From contig UBZP01000025.1 of assembly GCA_900469965.1 (NCBI GenBank), forward strand, positions 76,441 to 140,440: a stretch of DNA of 64,000 nucleotides, read 5' to 3'. The DNA comes from Hyphomicrobiales bacterium (GTDB lineage: Bacteria; Pseudomonadota; Alphaproteobacteria; Rhizobiales; Rhizobiaceae). The position numbers and the translations under genes were made by a program. Shown here one piece after another: positions 55,471 to 64,000 of this stretch. The notes beneath the pieces are model-generated. The model made no database searches, had not been told where the DNA came from, and was given only the letters and a program-made list of their open reading frames with translations. The stretch's first letter is position 1; each line of letters begins with the position of its first letter.

Positions 55471-56475
55471 CTAGTGCGCCACGCGCCGCTTGAGCCGCGC
55501 ATAGAGGATCGGCAGCGCGATCACCGAGATCAGCAGCAGGCCGATGAAGATCGACATGACGATGCCGGGCACGTTGAGCAGGCCGAAGCCGAAGGTGACC
55601 ATGCCCATGATGAAGGCCGCGAGCACCACGCCGCCGATCGTGCCGGAGCCGCCGAGGATGCTGACGCCGCCGAGCACGACCATCGTCACGACCTCCAGTT
55701 CCCAGCCGAGCGCGATCGAGGGCCGGGTCGAGCCGAGCCGCGAGGTCAGGCAGATCGAGGCGATCGCCGACATCAGGCCCGTCAGCAGGAACAGCGTGAA
55801 CTTCACGCGGCCCACCCGGACGCCGGAGAAGAGCGCGGCCGTCTGGTTGTTGCCGATCGCGTAGACCGCGCGGCCGAAGTTCGTCATGTGCAGGATCACC
55901 GCATAGACAAGCGCAAACCCCAAAAACAGGCAGAACTCGAACGAGAACACCCACCAGACATAGCCCTGGCCGAACCAGGAGAAGCTCGCCGGATAATCGG
56001 TGAAGGCCTGGTCGCCGAGAATGATGAAGGCGATGCCGCGGAACAGGCTCATGGTGCCGATCGTCACGACGATCGAAGGCAGGCCGAGCCGGGTGACGAG
56101 CAGGCCGTTGATGGCGCCGCAGCCGAGGCCGACCGCCAGCCCGACCGCCACCAGCGCCGGCGTCTCGAAGCCCTGCGTGGCGGCATAGCCCATGGCCGTC
56201 GACGTCAGCGCCACGATCGAGGCGACCGAAAGATCGATCTCGCCGGAGATGACGACAAGCGCCATGGCAAAGGCGATCATCGCCTTTTCGGTGAAGTTGA
56301 AGGTGGCGTCGGAGAGGTTCCAGGGATCGAGGAAATAGGGGGAGGCCAGCGAATTGGCGACGAAGATCAGGAGCGCCACCACCACGAGCAGGCTCTCCCA
56401 GCTCTTCAGGAGGCGGGAACTGCGGCTCTGCAGGCGGTCGGGGATGTGACGGATATGGGGATGTGCCTCGGCCAT
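55471..56475 (-). CDS. rhaQ: Rhamnose ABC transporter permease RhaQ
   Basis: This 334-residue membrane protein has about nine hydrophobic segments and the BPD_transp_2 patterns [20 protein letters not shown] and [20 protein letters not shown]. It pairs with RhaP as the permease of the rhamnose importer. The ATG at 56475 shares a base with the rhaP stop codon. Which permease is P and which is Q follows the R. leguminosarum order. Confidence 0.92.
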   Translation of the reverse strand: MAEAHPHIRHIPDRLQSRSSRLLKSWESLLVVVALLIFVANSLASPYFLDPWNLSDATFNFTEKAMIAFAMALVVISGEIDLSVASIVALTSTAMGYAATQGFETPALVAVGLAVGLGCGAINGLLVTRLGLPSIVVTIGTMSLFRGIAFIILGDQAFTDYPASFSWFGQGYVWWVFSFEFCLFLGFALVYAVILHMTNFGRAVYAIGNNQTAALFSGVRVGRVKFTLFLLTGLMSAIASICLTSRLGSTRPSIALGWELEVVTMVVLGGVSILGGSGTIGGVVLAAFIMGMVTFGFGLLNVPGIVMSIFIGLLLISVIALPILYARLKRRVAH

Positions 56476-57452
56476 CAGTGCGCCTCCGCCTTCTTGAGAA
56501 TGACCCTGCCCTTGCGCCGCTCGGCGCGCGCATTGACCGCGACCGCGATGATGATGACCATGCCGGAGATCGCCATCTGGGCGAAGGGCGAGGTGTTGAT
56601 GACCGGCAGGGCGTTCTTGATGATGCCGAGGAACAGGGCGCCGAGAACCGCCCCCGGCACCGACCCTATCCCGCCGGCGATCGAGATGCCGCCGATCACG
56701 CAGGCGGCGATGATGTCGAGCTCGAAGCCGAGGGCGATATCGACATAGGCGACCGCGTAGCGCGAGACCCAGAGATAGCCGGCAAAGCCGGCAAGCGCGC
56801 CGGACAGGCAATAGGCGAGGAAGCGGGTGCGGCCGACGTCGATGCCGGTATAGACGGCCGCATGCGGATTGCCGCCGACGGCGAAGAAGGCGCGCCCCGT
56901 CGGCGTGCGGGTCATCACCACGAACATGACGGCGATGATGAGGACCGAGAACCAGGAGAGCGCGGGGATGCCGAGGAGATCGGCCCGCGGCAGGCCCTTG
57001 AACGCTTCACTCATCTGGTGGGCATTGATCCACTGGCCGCCGGTGAGCAGGAAGATCGAGCCGCGGAAGATCGTCAGCGTCCCGAGGGTGACGACGATCG
57101 GCGGGATGTTGAGCTTCCAGACGAGCAGGCCGTTGATCGAGCCGAGTGCCGCGCCCAGCGCCACGACCGCCAGGACCACCAGCGGGATCGGCACGCCGGG
57201 AAACGCCACGTTGATCAGGCCCGCGACCATGCCGCACAGCGCAAGGTTCGCCGCCATCGACAGATCGATGCAGCGAGTGAGGATCACCGCCATCTGGCCG
57301 AGCGCCAGGATGATCAGGATCGAGGTGTCGTTGTAGACGCGCCCCAGGTTGGCCGGCGCGACGAAGCCGGGGAAGCGCAGCGTGATCAGCGCGACGAGCG
57401 ACAGGATCGCCACGACCAGCAGCGCCTCACGGTTTTTCAGCAGCAGATTCAT
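56475..57452 (-). CDS. rhaP: Rhamnose ABC transporter permease RhaP
   Basis: This 325-residue membrane protein has about nine hydrophobic segments, with the permease signatures ILTRCIDLSMAANLALCGMV and CVIGGISIAGGIGSVPGAVL. It is coupled to rhaT upstream by a four-base overlap and to rhaQ downstream by a one-base overlap. It forms the membrane channel of the importer. Confidence 0.92.
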   Translation of the reverse strand: MNLLLKNREALLVVAILSLVALITLRFPGFVAPANLGRVYNDTSILIILALGQMAVILTRCIDLSMAANLALCGMVAGLINVAFPGVPIPLVVLAVVALGAALGSINGLLVWKLNIPPIVVTLGTLTIFRGSIFLLTGGQWINAHQMSEAFKGLPRADLLGIPALSWFSVLIIAVMFVVMTRTPTGRAFFAVGGNPHAAVYTGIDVGRTRFLAYCLSGALAGFAGYLWVSRYAVAYVDIALGFELDIIAACVIGGISIAGGIGSVPGAVLGALFLGIIKNALPVINTSPFAQMAISGMVIIIAVAVNARAERRKGRVILKKAEAH

Positions 57453-58948
57453 GGGGCGGTCTCCGATATGCCTGCGGCGGCGCGCACCAGCTTCTCGGCC
57501 GAAAGCTCGGCGCGTTCGAACCGGCCGACGATCCTGCCCTCGCGCATGACGACCACGCGGTCGGACATGCCCATGATCTCGGGGATTTCCGAGGAGACCA
57601 TGATGACGCTGAGACCCTGTGCGGCGAGCTCGCTCATGAAGGCGTGGACGGCGGCCTTGGAGCCGATGTCGATGCCCTTGGTCGGCTCGTCGAGGATGAT
57701 CACCTTGGGGCGGGTCGCGAGCCACTTGGCGATCACGACCTTCTGCTGGTTGCCGCCGGAGAGCGTGCCGACGTCCTGGTCGAGGGAGGCCGCGCGCAGG
57801 TCCAGCCGGGAGGTGTATTCCCGCGCCAGCCTGAATTCCTCGGCCATACGCAGGAAGCCGGAGCGGGAGGTGCGGGCGAGCGAGGGCAGCGTGACGTTCT
57901 GGAAGATCGGCATGCCGATGATCGCGCCCTGGCGGCCGCGCTCCTCCGGGACATAGACGATGCCGGCCTCGATCGCCTCGGCCGGCGAGCGGATGACCAG
58001 CACCCGGTCGTCCAGCCGGACGGCGCCGGCCGACGGCCTGGTGATGCCGATCAGCGACTGCATGAATTCGGACCGGCCCGCGCCGACCAGGCCGTAGAAG
58101 CCGAGGATCTCGCCGCGGCGCAGCTCGAAATTGATGTCCTCGAACTCGGTGGGATGACGATAACCCGAAACGGTCAGCACCGGCTTGCCGATCTCGACTT
58201 CCTGCTTGGGGAAGACCTGGCCGACGTCCCGGCCGACCATCATCCGCACGAGATCGTCCTGCGTCGTGCCGGCGATCAGGCCCTCGCCGACCATGCGGCC
58301 GTCGCGGAAGACGGTATAGCGATCGGCGATGCGGAAGATCTCGTCGAACTTGTGGCTGATGAACAGGATCGCCTTGCCGTCGGCCTTGAGCCGGTCAATC
58401 AGCTCGTAGAGCTCGTGGATCTCCTTGTAGGAGAGTGCCGCGGTCGGCTCGTCCATGATGACGACGCGGGCATCGATCGAGAGCGCCCGGGCGATCGCGA
58501 CGAGGTGCTTGCTGGCGATGCCGAGGTCGCGCAGGCGGATGGCGGGATCGAGGCTGGCGCCGACGCGCTCCAGCAGCTTGCGGGCGTCGGCATTCATCCG
58601 CGCCCAGTCGATCAGGCCGAGGCGCGTGCGCGGCGCATGCCCGAGAAAGATGTTCTCGGCGACGGAAAGCTCGTCAAAGAGCACCGTCTCCTGGTGAATG
58701 GCGGTGACGCCGGCCCTGGCGGCCGCACTGGCCGTCGGGAAGTGCGCCTCCTCGCCGTCGACGCGGATCGTGCCCCCGTCCGGCTGGTAGATGCCGGTGA
58801 GGATCTTCACCAGCGTCGACTTGCCCGCGCCGTTCTCACCGATCAGGGCGGTCACCGAGCCCGGATAGAGCGACAGCGAGACTTCGGAGAGCGCATGCAC
58901 GCCCGGGAAGGACTTCGAGATCCCCTCCAGCGCGATCGCCGGCTTCAT
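57449..58948 (-). CDS. rhaT: Rhamnose ABC transporter ATPase RhaT
   Basis: RhaT energises rhamnose import. It is a fused double ATPase of about 499 residues. The first domain has Walker A IGENGAGKST and a VVIMDEPTAAL Walker B. The second has the degenerate loop GLVGAGRSE and an intact signature LSGGNQQKV with VIILDEPTKGID, the usual pattern in sugar importers. The ATG at 58948 is chosen; a TTG at 58975 would add nine residues. Confidence 0.93.
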   Translation of the reverse strand: MKPAIALEGISKSFPGVHALSEVSLSLYPGSVTALIGENGAGKSTLVKILTGIYQPDGGTIRVDGEEAHFPTASAAARAGVTAIHQETVLFDELSVAENIFLGHAPRTRLGLIDWARMNADARKLLERVGASLDPAIRLRDLGIASKHLVAIARALSIDARVVIMDEPTAALSYKEIHELYELIDRLKADGKAILFISHKFDEIFRIADRYTVFRDGRMVGEGLIAGTTQDDLVRMMVGRDVGQVFPKQEVEIGKPVLTVSGYRHPTEFEDINFELRRGEILGFYGLVGAGRSEFMQSLIGITRPSAGAVRLDDRVLVIRSPAEAIEAGIVYVPEERGRQGAIIGMPIFQNVTLPSLARTSRSGFLRMAEEFRLAREYTSRLDLRAASLDQDVGTLSGGNQQKVVIAKWLATRPKVIILDEPTKGIDIGSKAAVHAFMSELAAQGLSVIMVSSEIPEIMGMSDRVVVMREGRIVGRFERAELSAEKLVRAAAGISETAP

Positions 58949-59040
58949 CCGCGATGTGGTGGTGTCCTGCAACAAGGGTTCGTCCGTCGGATTTGATGGT
59001 TCTCGGCGACGAACGTCCTTGTCGCCGCGCGTTCAAGATC

Positions 59041-59180
59041 GCCCCTCGCCCTGGCCCTCTCCCCTTCAAGCGGGGCGAGGACGAGACCGGATCGCCGTAC
59101 CTGCGTCTGGCGAGAGGTCGCCACACGTCTCCTTCTCCCCGTTCACTGGGAGAAGGCGGCCGGCAGGCCGGATGAGGGGC
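59041..59180. repeat. RIME-like palindromic intergenic repeat
   Basis: This 140-base element between rhaT and rhaS is bounded by inverted GCCCCTC/GAGGGGC ends (59041-59047 and 59174-59180). It contains internal palindromes: CCTTCTCCC at 59131-59139 pairs with GGGAGAAGG at 59148-59156, and CCCC/GGGG flanks a short loop near 59061-59075. This layout matches the RIME-type mosaic elements common between rhizobial genes. It could affect RNA stability or expression ratio between rhaS and rhaT. Confidence 0.65.
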
Positions 59181-59236
59181 AATGCACTTGCTTCGTAGCG
59201 GCCCGGCCAATCGGCAGCCGGGCCGCCCGCCGCAGA

Positions 59237-60229
59237 TCAGAAGATCTTGGCGAATTCCTCGACGTTCGAGGCGTCGTAGACGAACGGATCGGCCATCGCG
59301 CCCTCGTTGTTGTCGTCGAGCTTGACCTTGCCCATGCGGCCCATGTTCAGTTCGGCGCCGGGCTTGGCTTCCGCGCCGTTGATCAGGTCGTTGGCGATCA
59401 TGGTGGCGGAGTAGCCGAGGTCGATCGGGTTCCAGATCGCAAAGGACTTCGACGCGCCGGACTTGACGTGGCCCGCCATTTCGGAGGGAAGGCCGAGGCC
59501 GGTGACGTTGATCTGGCCGATCTTGCCGGCGTCGGCGACGGCCTGGGCGGCCGCGACGATGCCGACGGAGGTCGGCGCGATGATCGCCTTCAGGTTCGGA
59601 TAGGACTGGATGAGCCCCTGCGTTTCGCGATAGGACTTGTCGGCCAGGTCGTCGCCATAGACGGTGGTGACGATGTTGACGCCCGCATAGTTCGGCAGGA
59701 CCTTCTTCATTTCCTCGATCCAGGTGTTCTGGTTCGTTGCGGTGGCGGTTGCCGAGAGGATCGCCACGTCACCCTTGCCGTCCGGCAGGTTGTCGGCGGC
59801 CATCTTCACGCACATGTTGCCGATCAGCGCGCTGGACGAGGGGTTCAGGTGCATCAGGCGGCCTTCCGGGGCCACGCCCGAGTCCCAGGAAATGACCTTG
59901 ATGCCGCGGTCCATCGCCTTCTTCAGCGCCGGCACCAGCGCGTCGGTGTCGTTGGCGGAGACCGCGATCGCGTCGACCTTCTGGGCGATCAGCGAGTTGA
60001 TCACCTCGATCTGCCCTTCGGCCGTCGTCGTCGTCGGGCCGGTGTAGATCACCTCCACGCCGCCGATTTCCTTGGCGGCCTCCTGCGCACCCTTGTTGGC
60101 GGCCTCGAAGAAGCCGATGCCGAGCGCCTTGACCACCAGCGCGATCTTCTTGTCCGCCGCATTGGCGACGTTTGCAACGAGTGCCGTCGAAACGGCCGCC
60201 GCCACGAGCAATGCCTTCCAGATCTTCAT
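59237..60229 (-). CDS. rhaS: Rhamnose-binding periplasmic protein RhaS
   Basis: RhaS is the periplasmic sugar-binding protein of the importer. The 330-residue protein has a signal peptide (about 1-24, cleaved after ANA) and a periplasmic-binding fold of the ribose type: KKIALVVKALGIGFFEAANK, QKVDAIAVSANDTDALVPAL and PTSVGIVAAAQAVADAG. It is the second gene of the operon, after rhaR. Confidence 0.93.
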   Translation of the reverse strand: MKIWKALLVAAAVSTALVANVANAADKKIALVVKALGIGFFEAANKGAQEAAKEIGGVEVIYTGPTTTTAEGQIEVINSLIAQKVDAIAVSANDTDALVPALKKAMDRGIKVISWDSGVAPEGRLMHLNPSSSALIGNMCVKMAADNLPDGKGDVAILSATATATNQNTWIEEMKKVLPNYAGVNIVTTVYGDDLADKSYRETQGLIQSYPNLKAIIAPTSVGIVAAAQAVADAGKIGQINVTGLGLPSEMAGHVKSGASKSFAIWNPIDLGYSATMIANDLINGAEAKPGAELNMGRMGKVKLDDNNEGAMADPFVYDASNVEEFAKIF

Positions 60230-60273
60230 GTCCTAGTCCTCCCTGACTGGTTCCTTCCCCTCCCCCGCCGGCC

Positions 60274-61086
60274 TCACGCCTGCGACGGAGCATTCTCCAC
60301 CGGGGCAGCCGCCCGAACGTCCGCGACGATCAGGCTGACGCCGGCATTCTCCAGCATCGCGGCTTCCCGATCCTCGATGCCCGAATCCGTAATCACCGTT
60401 GCGATGCGCTTCAGGCCGCACAGGATGAGGCTGGAACGCTTCCTGAATTTCGAGGAATCGGCCAGGACGACGAGGTCGTCCGCCTGGTCGATCAGCTTCT
60501 GCTCGGCCTGGATCAGCAGCGGATCGGCCTCCATCAGGCCGAGCGGGCCGAGGCCCTGCGCCCCCATGAACATGCGCCGCGCATAGAAGTTGCGGGTCAC
60601 GTCGTTCTCGAAGGGGCTGAGGATGATGTTCTGCTCGCGATAGATCGTGCCGCCGGACAGCATCACCGTGTTCTTGGAGTGCTTCAAAAGGTGCTCTGCG
60701 ATCGGAAACGAGTTGGTGAACACCTGCATGCGCCGGTTCGCCAGGAAGTGCACCATCTGGAAGGTGGTCGTGCCGCCGTTGATGATGATCGGCTCGCCGT
60801 CTTGGCAGAGGGCGACGGCTTCCTTGGCGATCGCCTGCTTCTGCCTGGCGTTGAGCGCCTCGTTGACGCTGAAGGGACGGCCGGCGAGGCCGACGAACTG
60901 CGGCGGATTGATCGCCTCGGCGCCGCCGCGGACGCGACGCAACCGCTTCTGCACGTGCAGGGCGGCAATGTCCCGCCGGATCGTGGCCTCGGAACTGTCC
61001 GTCAGCTCCACCAGTTCCTGCACCGTCGCGACGGGCTTGTCCTGGACGGCCGACAGAATGACCCGATGTCTTTCCTTCTCGTGCAT
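60274..61086 (-). CDS. rhaR: DeoR-family rhamnose repressor RhaR
   Basis: RhaR represses the rhamnose operons until an inducer binds. The 270-residue protein has an N-terminal winged helix with the DeoR signature (ELTDSSEATIRRDIAALH, about residues 27-44) and a C-terminal sugar-phosphate-sensing domain (IIINGGTTTFQMV, VVLADSSKF). The ATG at 61086 has a perfect GGGAGGAG site. It is divergent from rhaD across a 200-base region with paired operators. Confidence 0.93.
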   Translation of the reverse strand: MHEKERHRVILSAVQDKPVATVQELVELTDSSEATIRRDIAALHVQKRLRRVRGGAEAINPPQFVGLAGRPFSVNEALNARQKQAIAKEAVALCQDGEPIIINGGTTTFQMVHFLANRRMQVFTNSFPIAEHLLKHSKNTVMLSGGTIYREQNIILSPFENDVTRNFYARRMFMGAQGLGPLGLMEADPLLIQAEQKLIDQADDLVVLADSSKFRKRSSLILCGLKRIATVITDSGIEDREAAMLENAGVSLIVADVRAAAPVENAPSQA

Positions 61087-61129
61087 GGCTCCTCCCAACT
61101 GCTCGCATGCTTCCATCACGATCGCGCAA

Positions 61130-61152
61130 TGTCAATCATGATTGATCATAAA
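61130..61152 (-). promoter_or_regulatory. Putative RhaR operator (rhaR-proximal)
   Basis: TGTCAATCAT followed by GATTGATCATAAA. The reverse complement of the segment at 61182-61202 shows the same TGTCAATCAT start and GATCA core, so the two sites form an inverted pair about 30 bases apart. Location between divergent rhaR and rhaD fits a DeoR operator. Confidence 0.55.
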
Positions 61153-61181
61153 TTTTCATTGTGCAACGCAATATGACCGAA

Positions 61182-61202
61182 TTTGATCGTTTATGATTGA
61201 CA
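61182..61202 (+). promoter_or_regulatory. Putative RhaR operator (rhaD-proximal)
   Basis: Read on the minus strand this is TGTCAATCAT followed by AAACGATCAAA, the inverted partner of the site at 61130-61152. It lies about 85 bases upstream of the rhaD start, where a repressor would block transcription. Confidence 0.55.
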
Positions 61203-61287
61203 TGAGCGTTCCATCCGTGAGAATTGAATCCCGAACTGGAGGTGCGGCCCCAAGGGTCGCGACATGGAAGACCGGGAGGAAATGCCG

Positions 61288-63381
61288 ATGCTGGACAAGC
61301 AACAAGGGTCGCGCCTTGCCAATCTCTGGGACGAGGCGAAGGCGGCCGCCATGAGCGAGCCGGAACGCCTGCTCTATCGCTCCAATCTCCTCGGCTCGGA
61401 CAAGCGCATCACCAATTATGGCGGCGGCAACACCTCGGCCAAGGTGATGGAAAAGGATCCGCTCGGCGGCGGCACGGTCGAAGTGCTCTGGGTCAAGGGA
61501 TCGGGCGGCGACGTCGGCACGATCAAGATGGACGGCTTCGCCACGCTCTACATGGAGAAGCTTCAGGCGCTGAAGGGCCTGTACCGGGGCCTTGCGCACG
61601 AGGACGAGATGGTGGGCTACCTCCCCCACTGCACCTTCAACCTCAATCCGCGCGCCGCATCCATCGACACGCCGCTGCACGCCTATGTGCCGCGCGTCCA
61701 TGTCGACCACATGCACCCCGACGCGATCATCGCGATCGCCGCCTCGGAGAACAGCCGCGAACTGACAAAGCAGATCTTCGGCGACGACATCGGCTGGCTG
61801 CCGTGGAAGCGCCCCGGCTACGAACTGGGCCTGTGGCTAGAGGCATTCTGCAAGGAGAACCCGAAGGCGCGCGGCGTCGTGCTGGAGAGCCATGGCCTGT
61901 TCACCTGGGCGGACACGGCGAAGGAATGCTACGAGACGACGATCGAGATCATCAACAAGGCGATCGCCTGGTTCGAGGCGAACAACGTCGCGCCCGCCTT
62001 CGGCGGCGCCGTCAAGACCGTGCTGGCCGCAGACGAGCGCCGCGCGGTGGCGCAGAAGCTGATGCCCGTCATCCGCGGCCTGATCAGCGCCGACGAGAGC
62101 AAGGTCGGCCATTTCGACGACAGCCAGGCCGTGCTCGACTTCGTGACCTCGAAGAACCTCGCGCCGCTCGCAGCGCTTGGCACCAGCTGCCCCGACCATT
62201 TCCTGCGCACCAAGATCCGGCCGCTGGTCGTCGACTTCGATCCCGACAGGCCCGATATCGACGCCACGCTCGCGGGCCTCGCCGATGCCATTGCCGCCTA
62301 CCGCGCCGACTATGCCGGCTACTACGAGCGCTGCAAGCACGACGACAGCCCGGCGATGCGCGACCCGAACGCCGTCGTCTACCTCGTTCCCGGCGTCGGC
62401 ATGATCACCTTTGCCAAGGACAAGGCGACAGCCCGCATCTCCGCCGAGTTCTACGTCAACGCCATCAACGTCATGCGCGGCGCGTCGGGCGTCTCCACCT
62501 ATGTCGGCCTGCCCGAACAGGAGGCCTTCGACATCGAGTACTGGCTGCTCGAGGAAGCGAAGCTGCAGCGCATGCCGAAGCCGAAGAGCCTGGCGGGCCG
62601 CATCGCGCTCGTCACCGGCGGTGCCGGCGGCATCGGCAAGGCGACCGCCAACCGGCTGATGGCAGAGGGCGCCTGCGTCGTGCTCGCCGACATCGACGCC
62701 GAGGCGCTGGCTTCGGCCCAGAGCGAGCTTGCCGCGCGCTACGGCAAGGACTTCGTCCGCGCGGTCGCCATGAACGTCACCGACGAGGCGCTCGTGGAAA
62801 AGAGCTTCGCCGACACGCTGGTCGAGTTCGGCGGCCTCGACATCCTCGTTTCCAATGCCGGCCTCGCCTCCTCCGCACCGATCGAGGAGACCTCGCTTTC
62901 GCTGTGGAACAAGAACATCGACATCCTCGCCACCGGCTATTTCCTCGTCTCGCGCGAGGCCTTCCGGATCTTCCGCCGGCAGAAGGCGGGCGGCAACGTC
63001 GTTTTCGTCGCCTCCAAGAACGGCCTTGCGGCGTCCCCGGGTGCGGCCGCCTACTGCACGGCCAAGGCGGCCGAGATCCATCTCGCCCGCTGCCTGGCGC
63101 TGGAGGGAGCTGCCGAGCAGATCCGCGTCAACGTCGTCAATCCGGACGCGGTGCTGCGCGGCTCGAAGATCTGGACCGGCGAATGGAAGGAGCAGCGGGC
63201 GGCGACCTACAAGACCGATGACCTGGAGGCGCACTACCGCGAGCGTTCGATGCTGAAGCGCAGCGTCTTCCCGGAGGACATTGCCGAAGCAATCTACTTC
63301 CTCGCCTCCGACATGTCGGCCAAGTCGACCGGCAACATCATCAACGTGGATGCCGGCAACGCGCAGTCCTTCACGCGCTAG
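61288..63381 (+). CDS. rhaD: Bifunctional rhamnulose-1-phosphate aldolase/lactaldehyde dehydrogenase RhaD
   Basis: The 697-residue protein joins two enzymes. Residues 1 to about 430 form a class II aldolase with YGGGNTSAKV and a metal-binding HVDHMH segment at about 138-143. Residues from about 436 form a short-chain dehydrogenase with TGGAGGIGK, a SNAG motif and the catalytic Tyr589-x3-Lys593 in AAYCTAKA. It would cleave rhamnulose-1-phosphate and oxidise the lactaldehyde released. The ATG at 61288 lies eight bases after a GGGAGGA site; ATGs at 61264 and 61282 are alternatives. Confidence 0.93.
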   Translation: MLDKQQGSRLANLWDEAKAAAMSEPERLLYRSNLLGSDKRITNYGGGNTSAKVMEKDPLGGGTVEVLWVKGSGGDVGTIKMDGFATLYMEKLQALKGLYRGLAHEDEMVGYLPHCTFNLNPRAASIDTPLHAYVPRVHVDHMHPDAIIAIAASENSRELTKQIFGDDIGWLPWKRPGYELGLWLEAFCKENPKARGVVLESHGLFTWADTAKECYETTIEIINKAIAWFEANNVAPAFGGAVKTVLAADERRAVAQKLMPVIRGLISADESKVGHFDDSQAVLDFVTSKNLAPLAALGTSCPDHFLRTKIRPLVVDFDPDRPDIDATLAGLADAIAAYRADYAGYYERCKHDDSPAMRDPNAVVYLVPGVGMITFAKDKATARISAEFYVNAINVMRGASGVSTYVGLPEQEAFDIEYWLLEEAKLQRMPKPKSLAGRIALVTGGAGGIGKATANRLMAEGACVVLADIDAEALASAQSELAARYGKDFVRAVAMNVTDEALVEKSFADTLVEFGGLDILVSNAGLASSAPIEETSLSLWNKNIDILATGYFLVSREAFRIFRRQKAGGNVVFVASKNGLAASPGAAAYCTAKAAEIHLARCLALEGAAEQIRVNVVNPDAVLRGSKIWTGEWKEQRAATYKTDDLEAHYRERSMLKRSVFPEDIAEAIYFLASDMSAKSTGNIINVDAGNAQSFTR

Positions 63382-63422
63382 GCGCCTGAGGCACACGGAA
63401 CGCACGGTCTGGGAGGACCAGC

Positions 63423-64000
63423 ATGGGCATGATCTCAAAGGACGTCATCGCAGCGGAAAACAAAAAGCGCGCGGGCGCCCTGCAGCGCGACTACGACCAT
63501 CTCGGCGAGCAGCTCGGTCGACGTGGCATCGACATCGACCGGGTGAAGCGGAAAGTGGCGGCTTACGCCGTCGCCGTTCCCTCCTGGGGTGTGGGCACCG
63601 GCGGCACCCGCTTCGCCCGCTTCCCGGGCCAGGGCGAGCCGCGCAACATCTTCGACAAGCTGGAGGACTGCGCCGTCATCCACGAGCTGACGCAGGCAAC
63701 GCCGACCGTCTCCCTGCACATCCCCTGGGACAAGGTCTCCGATCTCGGCGCGCTGAAGGAGAAGGGGCAGGCGCTGGGCCTCGGCTTCGACGCGATGAAC
63801 TCCAACACCTTCTCCGATGCCCCGGGTCAGGCGCACTCCTACAAGTTCGGTTCGCTCTCCCATGCCGATGCGGCGACGCGCCGGCAGGCCGTCGAGCACA
63901 ATATCGAGTGCATCGAAATCGGCCGCAAGCTCGGTTCGAAGGCGCTGACCGTCTGGATCGGCGACGGCACCAACTTCCCCGGCCAGGCGGATTTCACACG
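63423..64000 (+). CDS. rhaI: L-rhamnose isomerase RhaI, truncated by the window end
   Basis: An open frame starting ATG GGC ATG at 63423, after a GGGAGGA site, runs to the end of the window without a stop (192 codons visible). It contains AVAVPSWGVGTGGTRFARFP, VIHELTQATPTVSLHIPWDK and LGLGFDAMNSNTFSD, typical of the rhizobial type of sugar isomerase (xylose-isomerase-like barrel) found with rhaD. It converts rhamnose to rhamnulose and follows rhaD by 41 bases. Confidence 0.88.
   Translation, partial: MGMISKDVIAAENKKRAGALQRDYDHLGEQLGRRGIDIDRVKRKVAAYAVAVPSWGVGTGGTRFARFPGQGEPRNIFDKLEDCAVIHELTQATPTVSLHIPWDKVSDLGALKEKGQALGLGFDAMNSNTFSDAPGQAHSYKFGSLSHADAATRRQAVEHNIECIEIGRKLGSKALTVWIGDGTNFPGQADFT

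Overview
The window is a chromosomal segment of a high-GC alphaproteobacterium of the Rhizobiaceae type (Sinorhizobium/Agrobacterium/Rhizobium/Shinella relatives). The evidence is the characteristic order icpA-cheS-cheY1-cheA-cheW-cheR-cheB-cheY2-cheD-cheT-fliF, the LuxR pair visN/visR, the rhizobial motility proteins MotC and MotE, the regulator Rem, several tandem flagellins, flaF/flbT, and a rhaRSTPQUK/rhaDI rhamnose locus. I cannot name a species. No rRNA, tRNA, CRISPR array, insertion sequence or prophage was seen.

Layout. 1-10.5 kb (minus strand): late flagellar genes rem-flgE-flgK-flgL-flaF-flbT-flgD-fliQ-flhA-fliR plus four small genes (FliJ-like, FlgJ-like rod-binding, FlgN-like, and a membrane-anchored unknown). 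10.7-16.8 kb (minus): rem, a lytic transglycosylase, fliK, motC, motB and a FliH-like gene. 17.1-22.7 kb (minus): four flagellin genes in tandem, each with its own leader and terminator. 23.1-25.0 kb (plus): a TPR plus GT41 glycosyltransferase, a candidate flagellin-modifying enzyme. 25.1-31.3 kb (minus): fliP-fliL-flgH-motE-flgI-flgA-flgG-fliE-flgC-flgB. 31.4-34.9 kb (minus): a membrane orf, fliI, flgF and a DUF1217 gene. 35.1-40.3 kb (plus): motA-fliM-fliN-fliG-flhB and an unknown. 40.4-44.3 kb (minus): visR, visN and fliF. 44.6-53.1 kb (minus): the che operon. 53.8-61.1 kb (minus): rhaK-rhaU-rhaQ-rhaP-rhaT-rhaS-rhaR. 61.3 kb to the end (plus): rhaD and a truncated rhaI.

How it works together. 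VisN/VisR switch on Rem, and Rem switches on flagellar, motor and chemotaxis genes. The sequence shows perfect TTAA-N7-TTAA boxes, the CtrA cell-cycle regulator consensus, upstream of visN, rem and the first flagellin. This suggests cell-cycle input at three levels of the cascade. The che operon encodes a two-CheY chemotaxis system with CheS and CheT as probable signal-termination proteins, and a cytoplasmic globin-type receptor whose heme-ligand position appears to be Glu rather than His. The rhamnose locus encodes an ABC importer, mutarotase, kinase, isomerase, a bifunctional aldolase/dehydrogenase and a DeoR repressor. Two inverted copies of a likely operator lie between the divergent rhaR and rhaD genes.
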